From positions 1 through 32,536 of the IMG/VR virus record IMGVR_UViG_3300038491_000032: DNA of 32,536 nucleotides; one strand, given 5' to 3'. The notes below the pieces were generated by a model. It was given only the letters and a program-made list of their open reading frames with translations. It was not told the DNA's origin and did no database searches. This DNA is from a virus. The translations under genes and the position numbers were made by a program. Positions 7,374 through 14,282 of this stretch are shown piece by piece (within the stretch, counting starts at the first letter, position 1; the number at the start of each line of letters is the position of its first letter).

Positions 7374-7517
7374 TCACTTTATCTTTTTATAATATTGTAA
7401 CTTAAAGCATAAAATTATTATTGTTCTAATATACCAACTACTGCCATCAGTTTTTATTTGTTCATCAAAGTATCCTAACCCAATTATAGGCACTATAAAT
7501 AAGTCTTTAAATTTCAT
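7374..7517 (-). CDS. Small hypothetical protein, 47 residues
   Basis: The frame runs from ATG at 7517 to TGA at 7374-7376 and encodes MKFKDLFIVPIIGLGYF, a polar middle and TIIILCFKLQYYKKIK. It has a hydrophobic N-terminal third and a second hydrophobic stretch before a basic end, which would suit a small membrane-associated protein. It lies in line with its minus-strand neighbours. Coding is supported by uninterrupted frame, strand agreement and start context only. Confidence 0.45.
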   Translation of the reverse strand: MKFKDLFIVPIIGLGYFDEQIKTDGSSWYIRTIIILCFKLQYYKKIK

Positions 7518-7573
7518 AATCGTAATTTTACTATTCACATTCTAATTCGTTAACTACAACAAGCTACATTTCA

Positions 7574-7708
7574 TCAATTTCTTTCTACTTCTACACAAAC
7601 TACATTTCTAACTTCTTTGTTTAGTGCTTTTTTAATAACTTCTTCTAAGTCTTTAGGTGTGTAGTTAATCCAGTGTGATACGATTTCTACTTTGTAAACT
7701 GTCGCCAT
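7574..7708 (-). CDS. Small hypothetical protein, 44 residues
   Basis: The frame runs from ATG at 7708 to TGA at 7574-7576 and encodes MATVYKVEIVSHWINYTPK followed by a helix (DLEEVIKKALNKEV) and a strand (RNVVCVEVER). The beta-alpha-beta pattern, balanced composition and A-rich leader before the ATG look like a true small phage gene. No function is known to me. It would explain much of the otherwise empty stretch between 7287 and 7814. Confidence 0.6.
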   Translation of the reverse strand: MATVYKVEIVSHWINYTPKDLEEVIKKALNKEVRNVVCVEVERN

Positions 7709-7781
7709 AATTTTTTTGTTTTTGTTTTGTTCATTTTAATTAACTTTAGTTATTTCTATTTTTACACTACTAATCATACGA

Positions 7782-7802
7782 AATACTTACAACACCATAT
7801 AA
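7782..7802. repeat. Partial third copy of the intergenic repeat flank
   Basis: The sequence aatacttacaacacc followed by atataaa matches the left flank of copy A (6196-6217) with one change, after which similarity fades through an A/T-rich stretch. It lies just downstream of the DUF551 gene in the minus direction. The hairpin core is absent, so this looks like a decayed or truncated copy. Confidence 0.5.
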
Positions 7803-7813
7803 AATTAATAAAG

Positions 7814-8014
7814 CTATTGAGGTGCTTTAGGCAAGTGTTGCCAATGGGTTACTTTATAGTTCAGTTCTTTTTTACTATCCCAACCCATAAATTGTTCAGT
7901 TTTTGTATTATAAAGAGCTTCCATAACTACTTTGTTTTCTTTTGCTACCAATACATTTTCAAACCTTAATGGTCTTTTGGTTGGCAACTTGTCTTTTACG
8001 CTAATCCATTTCAT
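7814..8014 (-). CDS. DUF551-family small phage protein
   Basis: This 66-residue protein has the marks of DUF551: an N-terminal WISVKDKLP, a central stretch with Val and Tyr (VLVAKENKVVMEALYN) and the C-terminal VTHWQHLPKAP. The family is widespread in phages and prophages; its function is not established. Length is typical. It lies in the minus-strand accessory block and is followed by the partial intergenic repeat. Confidence 0.85.
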   Translation of the reverse strand: MKWISVKDKLPTKRPLRFENVLVAKENKVVMEALYNTKTEQFMGWDSKKELNYKVTHWQHLPKAPQ

Positions 8015-8077
8015 AATTTAAAGTTTTGTGTTTATTTATACGCTTTACTAATCTTATATTTTACGTTGTAAGTAATA

Positions 8078-8335
8078 TTAATCTTTAATAATTGCTTTAT
8101 ACATTCTTTGTGTTAAGGCTCTGCTGTCTTTCATACTTCTTGCATTTAAACCAAGTGCCTTTTCGTCTAATAAGGTGTCGTGTAATGCTTCTATTGTTAC
8201 GATATCTCTGTCTTTTACCTCAATATTAAAACTACTACCAACACCAAATAAATTTAATAAATGGTTTGCTGTTTCTCCTATGCAGTTTTCCCCTGTTTGC
8301 ATTTTCAGTAATAAATCGTTAATTTGTTTCTTCAT
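8078..8335 (-). CDS. Hypothetical protein
   Basis: This 85-residue protein is mostly helical: MKKQINDLLLKMQTGENCIG, then ETANHLLNLFGVGSS, a short strand region (FNIEVKDRDIVTI) and a basic C-terminus (SRALTQRMYKAII). I do not recognise the family. It starts 22 bases downstream of thyX in the same direction and probably shares its transcript. Confidence 0.68.
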   Translation of the reverse strand: MKKQINDLLLKMQTGENCIGETANHLLNLFGVGSSFNIEVKDRDIVTIEALHDTLLDEKALGLNARSMKDSRALTQRMYKAIIKD

Positions 8336-8356
8336 AATTTCTTTGTTTTCAAACCG

Positions 8357-9034
8357 TTACATAAACATTCCATTCCTCCAATCAATAGAGCCCATAATAT
8401 CGGGTATTTCTTTTTCTATTTCTTCTCCTATAGCTAAAGCTATTTCTTGAACCTCTAATTGTGCGTGTTTATCACACCTTACGTTTAAGAAGCCTAGTAA
8501 ATCTCTTAAAGTTCCTGTTATGTGAATTGTAGTTTTAGTACACAAAGGCAATATATCTCTAGCACATTCTTTAGCGACACCTGCTGACAACAACTCGTTA
8601 TATAAAGTTTCTACTTGATTAAAAAGGCTATCAATCGCATTACTAGCAAATGCATCTCTACCTGCAGCGAAATAATCTTTTAACACAGGGTTGAAGCTAT
8701 CAGTACTACTCTGTCTATTTGTAGGGTGTTCCCTCCTTAAATCAATATCTTCAAACCCTAAAGGCTCTGCGTATCTTAAACTCCATTCTTGACCATTTAA
8801 ACTTCTGTGTCTAAATATCTGAGCCGATATACTTCTTCTTGTCTCTATCTTAAACCCAAAAGATATGTGCTGTAATGGCGACCAATGGGCGTGGTTCATT
8901 AAGTATTTTACTAACTTTCCGTTATCTTCCTTAATTGTTCCGTGTCTAGCAATCGCTGCTATTACTTCTGCGTTAGATAATTCACTATAACTACCTAAAC
9001 CTATTGATTTACTAATTAACTCTACTTTACTCAT
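8357..9034 (-). CDS. thyX: Flavin-dependent thymidylate synthase
   Basis: This 225-residue enzyme makes dTMP from dUMP using methylenetetrahydrofolate, FAD and NADPH, supplying thymidine for phage DNA synthesis, which matters for such an AT-rich genome. The ThyX signature RHRx7S is complete: RHR at 75-77 and S85 in RHRSLNGQEWSLRY. Other family features are the early HAHWSPLQHISFGF and a late TTIHITGTLRDLLGFLNVR segment with the conserved Arg that binds substrate. Length is normal. It lies on the minus strand with the methyltransferase and small genes, a metabolic and modification block. Confidence 0.95.
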   Translation of the reverse strand: MSKVELISKSIGLGSYSELSNAEVIAAIARHGTIKEDNGKLVKYLMNHAHWSPLQHISFGFKIETRRSISAQIFRHRSLNGQEWSLRYAEPLGFEDIDLRREHPTNRQSSTDSFNPVLKDYFAAGRDAFASNAIDSLFNQVETLYNELLSAGVAKECARDILPLCTKTTIHITGTLRDLLGFLNVRCDKHAQLEVQEIALAIGEEIEKEIPDIMGSIDWRNGMFM

Positions 9035-9051
9035 ATCTAAATTTATATTTT

Positions 9052-9264
9052 TTATTGTTCTAATAATTCTTGCTCAATATTCAAAATCACTCTTTTTGAT
9101 AATACATCGAGAATATCCTCACCATTTAGTAAAACTTCTTGTATCTCTAATTCCCCCTGCGATGGCTCATCCCACGTTGCAGACTTATATGGTTCGTAAT
9201 AAAACTCCACCTCTAAAGGAGAATCTAAATCTGCTATTTGAATTGTTTTTGTTTTTACAGGCAT
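9052..9264 (-). CDS. Hypothetical protein upstream of thyX
   Basis: This 70-residue acidic protein starts MPVKTKTIQIADLDSPLEVEF and contains YYEPYKSATWDEPSQGELEI and VLLNGEDILDVL. The aromatic and Pro-containing middle looks like short phage proteins with a small beta fold, but no named domain is certain. It lies 17 bases upstream of thyX in the same direction, so co-transcription is likely. Confidence 0.7.
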   Translation of the reverse strand: MPVKTKTIQIADLDSPLEVEFYYEPYKSATWDEPSQGELEIQEVLLNGEDILDVLSKRVILNIEQELLEQ

Positions 9265-9294
9265 AATATAATACTTTTTCTATTCATAATAAAG

Positions 9295-9315
9295 AAGCAG
9301 TTTTTAAACTTGCTT
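9295..9315 (-). terminator. Weak hairpin after the 9327-9653 gene
   Basis: On the minus strand AAGCAAG pairs imperfectly with CTGCTT over a short A/T loop, followed by ctttatt. It is just downstream of the promoter-proximal gene of the minus block and could be a weak or partial terminator. The stem is short and bulged, so this is tentative. Confidence 0.3.
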
Positions 9316-9326
9316 AGGTTTGTTTA

Positions 9327-9653
9327 TTATTTAGATAAAATATATTCTATTATTTTTTTATCTGATTTAAAAATTTCATTATTATAAACACTATAATAAC
9401 CGGTAATTAAACCACCTTTATTATTGGTTTTATAAGTAACGTGTCTTTCAATATTATAATCTACATTATTAATTGTAAAAACCTCAATAGTTACGTGTTG
9501 TTTGGCTTTTAATCTTTTTGCGGTAGTTACACCTCCTTTAGTTTCAAACATTTTATAAGAAACTTCCTTATTGTAAGTTCTTGAATCATCTATTAAATTC
9601 ATTTCTAAATTTACAAATTGTTTCTTTCCGTTTATATTAATTGATTTTTTCAT
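9327..9653 (-). CDS. Promoter-proximal small hypothetical protein
   Basis: The ATG at 9653 is chosen because an upstream in-frame ATG at 9707 would place the promoter inside the gene. The product is 108 residues, basic and beta-like: MKKSININGKKQFVNLEMN, YNKEVSYKMFETKGGVTTA, KQHVTIEVFTINNVDYNIERHV and a Lys-rich end. No known domain or catalytic motif is visible. It is the first gene of the minus-strand block and has the best promoter in it, with the same leader as the gene at 13686, so early expression is inferred. Confidence 0.75.
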   Translation of the reverse strand: MKKSININGKKQFVNLEMNLIDDSRTYNKEVSYKMFETKGGVTTAKRLKAKQHVTIEVFTINNVDYNIERHVTYKTNNKGGLITGYYSVYNNEIFKSDKKIIEYILSK

Positions 9654-9657
9654 AATG

Positions 9658-9709
9658 TTGTTTTTGTTATTGTTGATGCAAATATACAACCTCTTTTTAC
9701 TTCTCACAA
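9658..9709 (-). promoter_or_regulatory. Bacteroidota-type promoter and leader, minus strand
   Basis: On the minus strand the -33 TTG (9707-9709) lies 20 bases before TATATTTGC (9678-9686), matching the TAnnTTTG consensus. The -7 element and following leader (9658-9686, 29 bases) are identical to those before the gene at 13686. It would drive the minus-strand accessory block. Confidence 0.85.
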
Positions 9710-9765
9710 GTTTTATTTAAAATAATTTTAACTAGATAGATTTTTATTAGTGTATCAAATAAAAA

Positions 9766-10215
9766 ATGAGGTACATTATAATAATACTTTTATTCATTTC
9801 CTGCGGCTCTAAGAGGGTAATTACAGAAAAGGAACGTAGGGTGTCGGAAAAAATAGAACTAAGCACAAAAGAGATTAAAACCACCTCTAATGAATTGATA
9901 GTGGAAAACCTTAGCGAAATAAATATAACTGCAAATGTTTTAGACACCACCAAAGCAATCACTATAATTGATAAAAAAGGTAATAAGACTGTTTTAAGCA
10001 ATGTAAGGGATGTAACTATACAAAGTATACAGAAAGAAAAGAAAGTGGCTAAAAACGAGGTTAAAGAGGTTGAGGAAGTACAAAGAGATAGTCAAACCGA
10101 TGAGGTAATTATTAAAAAGAAAGACAAAAAAGTAGTAAGGCACTATTGGGTGTTGCTAGTTGCATTAATAATAGGAATTATAATTTACGTAAAGGTTACT
10201 AAATGGGGTATTTAA
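9766..10215 (+). CDS. Probable unimolecular spanin (lipoprotein with C-terminal membrane helix)
   Basis: This 149-residue protein has a lipoprotein signal peptide ending in the lipobox LFISC (Cys 13). A charged periplasmic segment of about 105 residues, rich in Lys/Glu/Thr/Val, follows, then one C-terminal transmembrane helix (about 127-146, YWVLLVALIIGIIIYVKV). A lipid anchor in the outer membrane and a helix in the inner membrane in one chain is the design of u-spanins such as phage T1 gp11, which fuse the two membranes as the last step of lysis. Size fits. It is not next to the endolysin but 4.4 kb away, beyond the minus-strand block. The topology is seen; the spanin role is inferred. Confidence 0.75.
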   Translation: MRYIIIILLFISCGSKRVITEKERRVSEKIELSTKEIKTTSNELIVENLSEINITANVLDTTKAITIIDKKGNKTVLSNVRDVTIQSIQKEKKVAKNEVKEVEEVQRDSQTDEVIIKKKDKKVVRHYWVLLVALIIGIIIYVKVTKWGI

Positions 10216-10562
10216 AGATTAAGAAAGCGGGTATTTATAAAATAGAACATAAAAGCGGCTACTATTATATAGGAATGAGTAAAGATATTTTTAACAGGTG
10301 GCAAAGTCATTACACTAATTTTAGGTTAAAGAAGCATAGTTCTACCGAATTTATGGAATTGTGGAATAAGACTGACGCAAGCGAGTGGTCTTTTACAATA
10401 GTTAAGACTCTATCGCAAACTGACTATAAAAGGGAATCTAAATTGAGGGGGAAAGCATTTGACACATATTTTAGGAGATTATTGTTAGATACTGAAAAGG
10501 AAATAATGAGTAGTTACTCAGTCAACTATTCTCTGAATAAAAATAAAAAACATTTCAAATAG
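10203..10562 (+). CDS. GIY-YIG endonuclease
   Basis: This 119-residue protein has the GIY-YIG nuclease core near its start: GIYKIEH at 10-16, then YYYIGMSKDIFNRWQSH with the catalytic-type Tyr and Arg, and a later conserved Glu region around FMELWNK/EKEIMSS. There is no separate DNA-binding domain beyond the basic C-terminus (NKNKKHFK). Such free-standing enzymes are usually homing endonucleases that spread between phage genomes. The gene overlaps the spanin gene by 13 bases, and its stop codon at 10560-10562 lies two bases from the left copy of the long inverted repeat, so a link between enzyme and repeat is possible but unproven. Confidence 0.85.
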   Translation: MGYLKIKKAGIYKIEHKSGYYYIGMSKDIFNRWQSHYTNFRLKKHSSTEFMELWNKTDASEWSFTIVKTLSQTDYKRESKLRGKAFDTYFRRLLLDTEKEIMSSYSVNYSLNKNKKHFK

Positions 10563-10563
10563 C

Positions 10564-10668
10564 GCTGTATGTATATATATAACACCAATCGGCTGTAGCC
10601 CTTGGTACGACTAGGATTTCTTGGTTCAAAAGTGACAATTTTTTAAAAAAATGCACATTTTTACACCA
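10564..10668. repeat. Long inverted repeat, left copy (IR-L)
   Basis: This 105-base segment matches the reverse complement of 27024-27128 at 91 positions with no gaps. Conserved blocks are 10564-10588 (25 bases, starts GCTGTATGTATATATATAAC), 10597-10607 (AGCCCTTGGTA), 10617-10637 (21 bases, starts TTTCTTGGTTCAAAAGTGAC) and 10646-10668 (23 bases, starts AAAAAATGCACATTTTTACA). The mismatches fall in the spacers between these blocks. A dyad ACCAA (10584-10588) / TTGGT (10602-10606) surrounds GGCTGTAGCC. It is noncoding. Confidence 0.95.
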
Positions 10669-10674
10669 TTTTTT

Positions 10675-10720
10675 AGACCTATTTAGGGGGTTTTTCAACC
10701 TCTTTTTTAGGTCTTTTTTT
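10675..10720 (+). terminator. Strong intrinsic terminator after the GIY-YIG gene and IR-L
   Basis: Outer arms AGACCTA (10675-10681) and TAGGTCT (10708-10714) are perfectly complementary. Inner arms GGGGTT (10687-10692) and AACCTC (10697-10702) add a second stem. A T-run follows to 10720. It separates the spanin/GIY-YIG unit from the early plus-strand genes. Confidence 0.85.
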
Positions 10721-10774
10721 CGTGCGTGTAAGTCTTACTATTCTTCTTTTATTTTAAAATAATTTAACAAATAT

Positions 10775-10805
10775 TTTTTTAAGTCACAAAAAAAACTATC
10801 TTTGC
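10775..10805 (+). promoter_or_regulatory. Bacteroidota-type promoter before the helicase operon
   Basis: TATCTTTGC (10797-10805) is a very good match to the Bacteroidota -7 element. A T-run at 10774-10780 lies at the -33 position but TTG is not exact. The first downstream ATG is at 10854. No other promoter is visible before the helicase. Confidence 0.8.
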
Positions 10806-10853
10806 AAAAACAAAACAGTTAGATTTTAACTCGTTAAATAATAAACAAGATAT

Positions 10854-11000
10854 ATGAAATTTAAAACAGAATTATTATTAGTGTTAGTTTACATTCTTAT
10901 AATAGGAATTGTAATAAGTTCCGGAGTGTTGAATATTGTTTCGGCAATTCTATTAGCAATAGGATTTAAAGAGGTTATTTGTATTTATAGAAAATCGTAA
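10854..11000 (+). CDS. Small membrane protein before the helicase
   Basis: The frame runs from ATG at 10854 to TAA at 10998-11000 and encodes 48 residues. After MKFKTE come two hydrophobic stretches: LLLVLVYILIIGIVI and VLNIVSAILLAIGF. A basic end (ICIYRKS) follows. It is the first gene after the promoter at 10797 and lies 17 bases before the helicase start, so it is an early gene. Small early membrane proteins of phages often modify the host envelope or exclude other phages; its function here is unknown. Confidence 0.65.
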   Translation: MKFKTELLLVLVYILIIGIVISSGVLNIVSAILLAIGFKEVICIYRKS

Positions 11001-11017
11001 GAAACAGGAGTAGGCGT

Positions 11018-13327
11018 ATGAAGATAGTAAAGTATAAAGGAAAATATTTAACAAAAGAAATAGTAGAAGATTGTTTTATAGGAGGGCAACATACAATGGT
11101 AGATAAAAACGTTACAGGTAATGGTTTTACTTTTAACTTCTTAAAGATTGCCCCTCGTATGGGAAAATTTAACATAATCATTGCCCCTAACACAAAGGTT
11201 GTAATGGGTAAGCAAGATAACTATATTGCTAATAAAGGCAATAAATTGATTACTAGCTTTATATACGGAGGTGACGGGAGTGATAGACTTGATTTGTATG
11301 GTAGCACGCAGGTTACAATGATTGTTACAGATAGTTTTTATAACCATATAGAAACTTTTAAAACATTTGCGCATAAGATTGATAAGATAATGATTGATGA
11401 AAGCCACAGTTCTTTAATCCAATCATCATTCAGAGAGAAGTTAGTTAAGTTCAAGGAGTTGATTGACGTTAATTTTCCCGATACGGCACGAGTATCAGTC
11501 ACCGCTACGCCAATGCTTTTTCAAAAAGTAGATATAAAACTTTTAGGCGATTCAATAGAACAAAGAGATATATTTGTTTCAGAGAATCAAGAAGATAGCA
11601 TAAAGAGGGCGTTAGACTTATTAGAAGCCGGGGAAAAGGTTTTGGTTGCGCTGCAAGATTCGATAGTAATAAAGAGATTTATTAAGAATGGTGTATTAGA
11701 TGCCAATATAAAAATAGGTGAATCACTATTAGCACGTATAATGGAAATGACAAAATTTGTAAACAATGAAGATAGTAATTTAACTATAATATCATCCGCA
11801 GGTTTTGAGGGTTTTGATTTAGAAGTTGATACTGATGTTAATGTATTTATTTTTGAAGATAGAACGCAGGACTACACAACTTTTTACCCGCAAAATATTG
11901 TGCAAATAATCGGTAGGCCAAGGCAGGGGACGAAGCGAATAGAGTGGTTTAGAAGAGGTGCAGAGGGTTATTTAATGAAAAGTATTAAGGAAATGCAACG
12001 CATTGCTGACAATGAGAATATACCTTTAAAAACAAAATTTAAAGACCCTCGTTACAGTTTTATACCTCGTTTTTTTGATAGAGAGTTTGATGAGTTAGGT
12101 TTAACTGAATCACTTGTAATTGATGAGGTGAAGTACAATTTAGAAAAAGAAATGAATGACGGCAACATAAAGAGTTATATACAAATGTATTATGACTTCT
12201 TTAAGGTTAGAGGATTTACACTAAAAATTATGGATAACGGTAGGCAGGTAATAAAATCCCGGAAACCATCCCCATCACAATCAAGGGCAAACACATTAAC
12301 AAACCACAACGAAATTATGGAACTAAACCCATTTAAAGACACCCAATGCGATTTAAGGTCGCATAAACTAACCCCTAACGGAATGGTTAGAAAAACATTA
12401 AAAGACTTTTTAAAAACTTATGAGGAATATCTAGTGAGAGCCTTTTTTGTTGTAGATGGTAGTATCTTGGATGATGATTTTACACCTGCCGAATGGGATA
12501 ACTATTTGGTGGTAAATAGAGCGTTGAGGGTTTTATCTATTTTACGCAATGAAGATGAGATTGATGCTGCTGTAGATTATATAATAAAAGAATCTTTAAA
12601 ATGGAAAAAAGCAACCTCAACTCGCAGAGAGCAAAAAGGGGCGGAATACCAAGAATGGGTAATAAATCTAAAAAGGAATACAAAGACAAACTACATTTTA
12701 TTGCTTATGGCAGTAGGGCAAAAGAATTTTCAAATACCTCCAAAAATTGTGGGGAGTAGAGATTATAATATATTCACACAAGTATCAATTGATTTAGTGC
12801 AGGCTGTTATGGAGGAGATAGGTGAGTATGACTTTAATGAGGTAGATATTAACACTTGCAATATTAGGATTTTGTATGCCGCTTGCGGATTAGAGCCACC
12901 TAAAGACATATATGGAGATAATAAAAAGAATAAAAAGAAAATTAATTCCTTAATTAATCGCTCTAGCTTAGAGTATGCTGAATCTAAAAAGTTAGACGCA
13001 TCATCATATAAAAAAAATATTATAAGAGATTACAAAAAATACAACATTCATAGGGATGTTATAGATTTTATTATGAGTAACTTTTGGGAACGAACTAACG
13101 ATAGTATGTTTGAGTACTGTAGCAAGGTTGAGCAAGAAGTTTTAAATAAGCTGCAACACGAGTTATTGAACTTAAAAGGAGATAGAGATTTTAAAATGAT
13201 ACGCAGACACGATAGTATAATTACTTTAGGCAATATGCGTGGGTTGGATGATGTTGTAAGGAACTTCACTTTTAAAGACCAAAAGGGTTGGTTCGATGAA
13301 GATTTTGTTTTTCAAGAGTTGGAATAA
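11018..13327 (+). CDS. Superfamily 2 DNA helicase, probable replication protein
   Basis: In this 769-residue protein the N-terminal third carries helicase motifs. Motif II reads IDESH (D127-H130), motif III VTATP (161-165), motif V-like SSAGFEGFDL (259-268) and motif VI QIIGRPRQG (296-304), with the Arg residues expected to contact ATP. Motif I would be TGNGFT at 33-38, where the usual Lys is Phe; PRMGKF at 46-51 is an alternative but off-pattern. The C-terminal half (about 400-769) has no recognised domain and may hold DNA-binding or initiator functions. It is the only replication enzyme in the genome apart from recombination proteins, so it probably opens or remodels DNA for host replication proteins. 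ATPase activity is uncertain because of motif I. Confidence 0.85.
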   Translation: MKIVKYKGKYLTKEIVEDCFIGGQHTMVDKNVTGNGFTFNFLKIAPRMGKFNIIIAPNTKVVMGKQDNYIANKGNKLITSFIYGGDGSDRLDLYGSTQVTMIVTDSFYNHIETFKTFAHKIDKIMIDESHSSLIQSSFREKLVKFKELIDVNFPDTARVSVTATPMLFQKVDIKLLGDSIEQRDIFVSENQEDSIKRALDLLEAGEKVLVALQDSIVIKRFIKNGVLDANIKIGESLLARIMEMTKFVNNEDSNLTIISSAGFEGFDLEVDTDVNVFIFEDRTQDYTTFYPQNIVQIIGRPRQGTKRIEWFRRGAEGYLMKSIKEMQRIADNENIPLKTKFKDPRYSFIPRFFDREFDELGLTESLVIDEVKYNLEKEMNDGNIKSYIQMYYDFFKVRGFTLKIMDNGRQVIKSRKPSPSQSRANTLTNHNEIMELNPFKDTQCDLRSHKLTPNGMVRKTLKDFLKTYEEYLVRAFFVVDGSILDDDFTPAEWDNYLVVNRALRVLSILRNEDEIDAAVDYIIKESLKWKKATSTRREQKGAEYQEWVINLKRNTKTNYILLLMAVGQKNFQIPPKIVGSRDYNIFTQVSIDLVQAVMEEIGEYDFNEVDINTCNIRILYAACGLEPPKDIYGDNKKNKKKINSLINRSSLEYAESKKLDASSYKKNIIRDYKKYNIHRDVIDFIMSNFWERTNDSMFEYCSKVEQEVLNKLQHELLNLKGDRDFKMIRRHDSIITLGNMRGLDDVVRNFTFKDQKGWFDEDFVFQELE

Positions 13328-13331
13328 AAAA

Positions 13332-13362
13332 TTGCACAACTAATAAATTTTATTATATTTGC
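13332..13362 (+). promoter_or_regulatory. Bacteroidota-type promoter
   Basis: TTG at 13332-13334, a 19-base spacer and TATATTTGC at 13354-13362 match the consensus exactly. It begins five bases after the helicase stop and serves the gene at 13384. Confidence 0.88.
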
Positions 13363-13383
13363 ATTAAATTTAAAAATAAAGAT

Positions 13384-13605
13384 ATGTTAAGTAAGGCAGA
13401 AAGGGATTTAATACCCGAAAAAAAAGAAAAGGTAATAGCAGCGTTTAATAGAACTCAACTAAGGTTGATGGAAACAGTTATAGACAATAAGGATACCACC
13501 ATTGCAAGAGAGTTGGGTTACACTGTTGCCTTTGTTGGAAACACTATATCAGAGTACTTAGAGGATAAGATGGAAGCAGTAAATAGAAGAGTAAACGCAA
13601 AATAA
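13384..13605 (+). CDS. Small helical protein, possible DNA-binding
   Basis: This 73-residue protein is basic and helical. The segment NKDTTIARELGYTVAFVGNTISEYLED (about 35-61) reads like a helix-turn-helix: a helix ending ARELG, a turn, then a second helix. That suggests a small regulator such as an early transcription factor, but the match is by eye only. The N-terminal part (LIPEKKEKVIAAFNRTQLRL) is a charged helix. It has its own promoter at 13354 directly after the helicase gene. Confidence 0.7.
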   Translation: MLSKAERDLIPEKKEKVIAAFNRTQLRLMETVIDNKDTTIARELGYTVAFVGNTISEYLEDKMEAVNRRVNAK

Positions 13606-13651
13606 TTTAAAAATAATTCTAAAAAAGTTTTTTTAATCTAATAATCCTTTA

Positions 13652-13680
13652 TATATTTGCATCAACAATAACAAAAACAA
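13652..13680 (+). promoter_or_regulatory. Promoter and leader shared with the minus-strand gene at 9653
   Basis: TATATTTGC (13652-13660) is a good -7 element. The 29 bases 13652-13680 are identical to the -7 element and leader of the divergently placed gene at 9653. The -33 position holds a T-run without a clear TTG. Confidence 0.8.
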
Positions 13681-13685
13681 GAATT

Positions 13686-13874
13686 ATGAGCAACAAAGAA
13701 AAATTTTTAAAAGCATCAAATAGTTTAAAAGAAAAAGCATTAGCTAGAAATGATTTTGAAACTTATGCAGGTTTGGCAGAGTTAGAAACCCTAATGTATG
13801 AGGTGGATTTAGAATCTTATAAAGAGGGTTCTAATAAAACAAAAGAGATTTTAAGAAAAGTAATGAAAATATAA
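13686..13874 (+). CDS. Small helical early protein
   Basis: This 62-residue protein starts MSNKEKFLKASNSLKEKALA and is charged and helical throughout, with an acidic middle (YAGLAELETLMYEVDLESYKEG) and basic end. No domain is recognised. It has its own promoter and a leader copied from another early gene, and its stop overlaps the next ATG (TAATG), so it heads a string of small early genes. Confidence 0.72.
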   Translation: MSNKEKFLKASNSLKEKALARNDFETYAGLAELETLMYEVDLESYKEGSNKTKEILRKVMKI

Positions 13875-13990
13875 TGAGTAACGATACCTACAAGCAAACA
13901 ATCCAATATTTCCACGAGAGGTGCGAAGCATTGCAGAACAAGATAGTAGAATTAGAAACAGAAAATAAACAATTAAGAAATGAACAATAA
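13874..13990 (+). CDS. Leucine-zipper-like micro-protein, 38 residues
   Basis: The ATG at 13874 overlaps the previous stop and the TAA at 13988-13990 overlaps the next start at 13980. This chain of overlaps is typical of real phage operons. The product ends in a heptad-like helix (ALQNKIVELETENKQLRNEQ), so it probably dimerises as a coiled coil. A protein this small could be an inhibitor or adaptor of a host protein; no target can be named. Confidence 0.6.
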   Translation: MSNDTYKQTIQYFHERCEALQNKIVELETENKQLRNEQ

Positions 13991-14249
13991 GCAAAAACAA
14001 ATCAGAAATTTTGAAGCAGTTACAGAGTTAAGAAAAGAATTAGATAATATACACTATTATTTATTTGATAAAAACTCGCAAACACATTCAGTGAATAAGA
14101 ATTTCGATGCACAAAGGGTTGGCGCAGTAGATAGGGTTGCTAAGAAATATAAGATAACTTTTGAATTTTTACGTAAGGTTACAGATTTAGACCCACTATG
14201 TAGGGAACAGAATAGGGACGAATCATCAACTAAGGAGTTTGCCCGTTAG
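13980..14249 (+). CDS. Hypothetical early protein
   Basis: This 89-residue protein is basic and helical, with the segments RNFEAVTELRKELDNIHYYL and RVGAVDRVAKKYKITFEFLRKV. The second could be a helix-turn-helix-like element, but that is weak. No known domain is visible. It overlaps the 38-residue coiled-coil gene by 11 bases and is followed after 33 bases by a DUF3310-like gene. Confidence 0.68.
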   Translation: MNNKQKQIRNFEAVTELRKELDNIHYYLFDKNSQTHSVNKNFDAQRVGAVDRVAKKYKITFEFLRKVTDLDPLCREQNRDESSTKEFAR

Positions 14250-14282
14250 GCAATTCAAATATTAAATAATAATTTTTAAATA

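Noticed and set aside
7727-7969. Plus-strand ORF rich in Phe/Tyr
   Set aside because: Opposite strand of the DUF551 gene and the intergenic repeat; composition is that of A/T-rich noncoding DNA.
9654-9707. Upstream in-frame start for the first minus-strand gene
   Set aside because: It would include the -7 promoter element and the shared leader within the coding region; the ATG at 9653 fits the promoter spacing.
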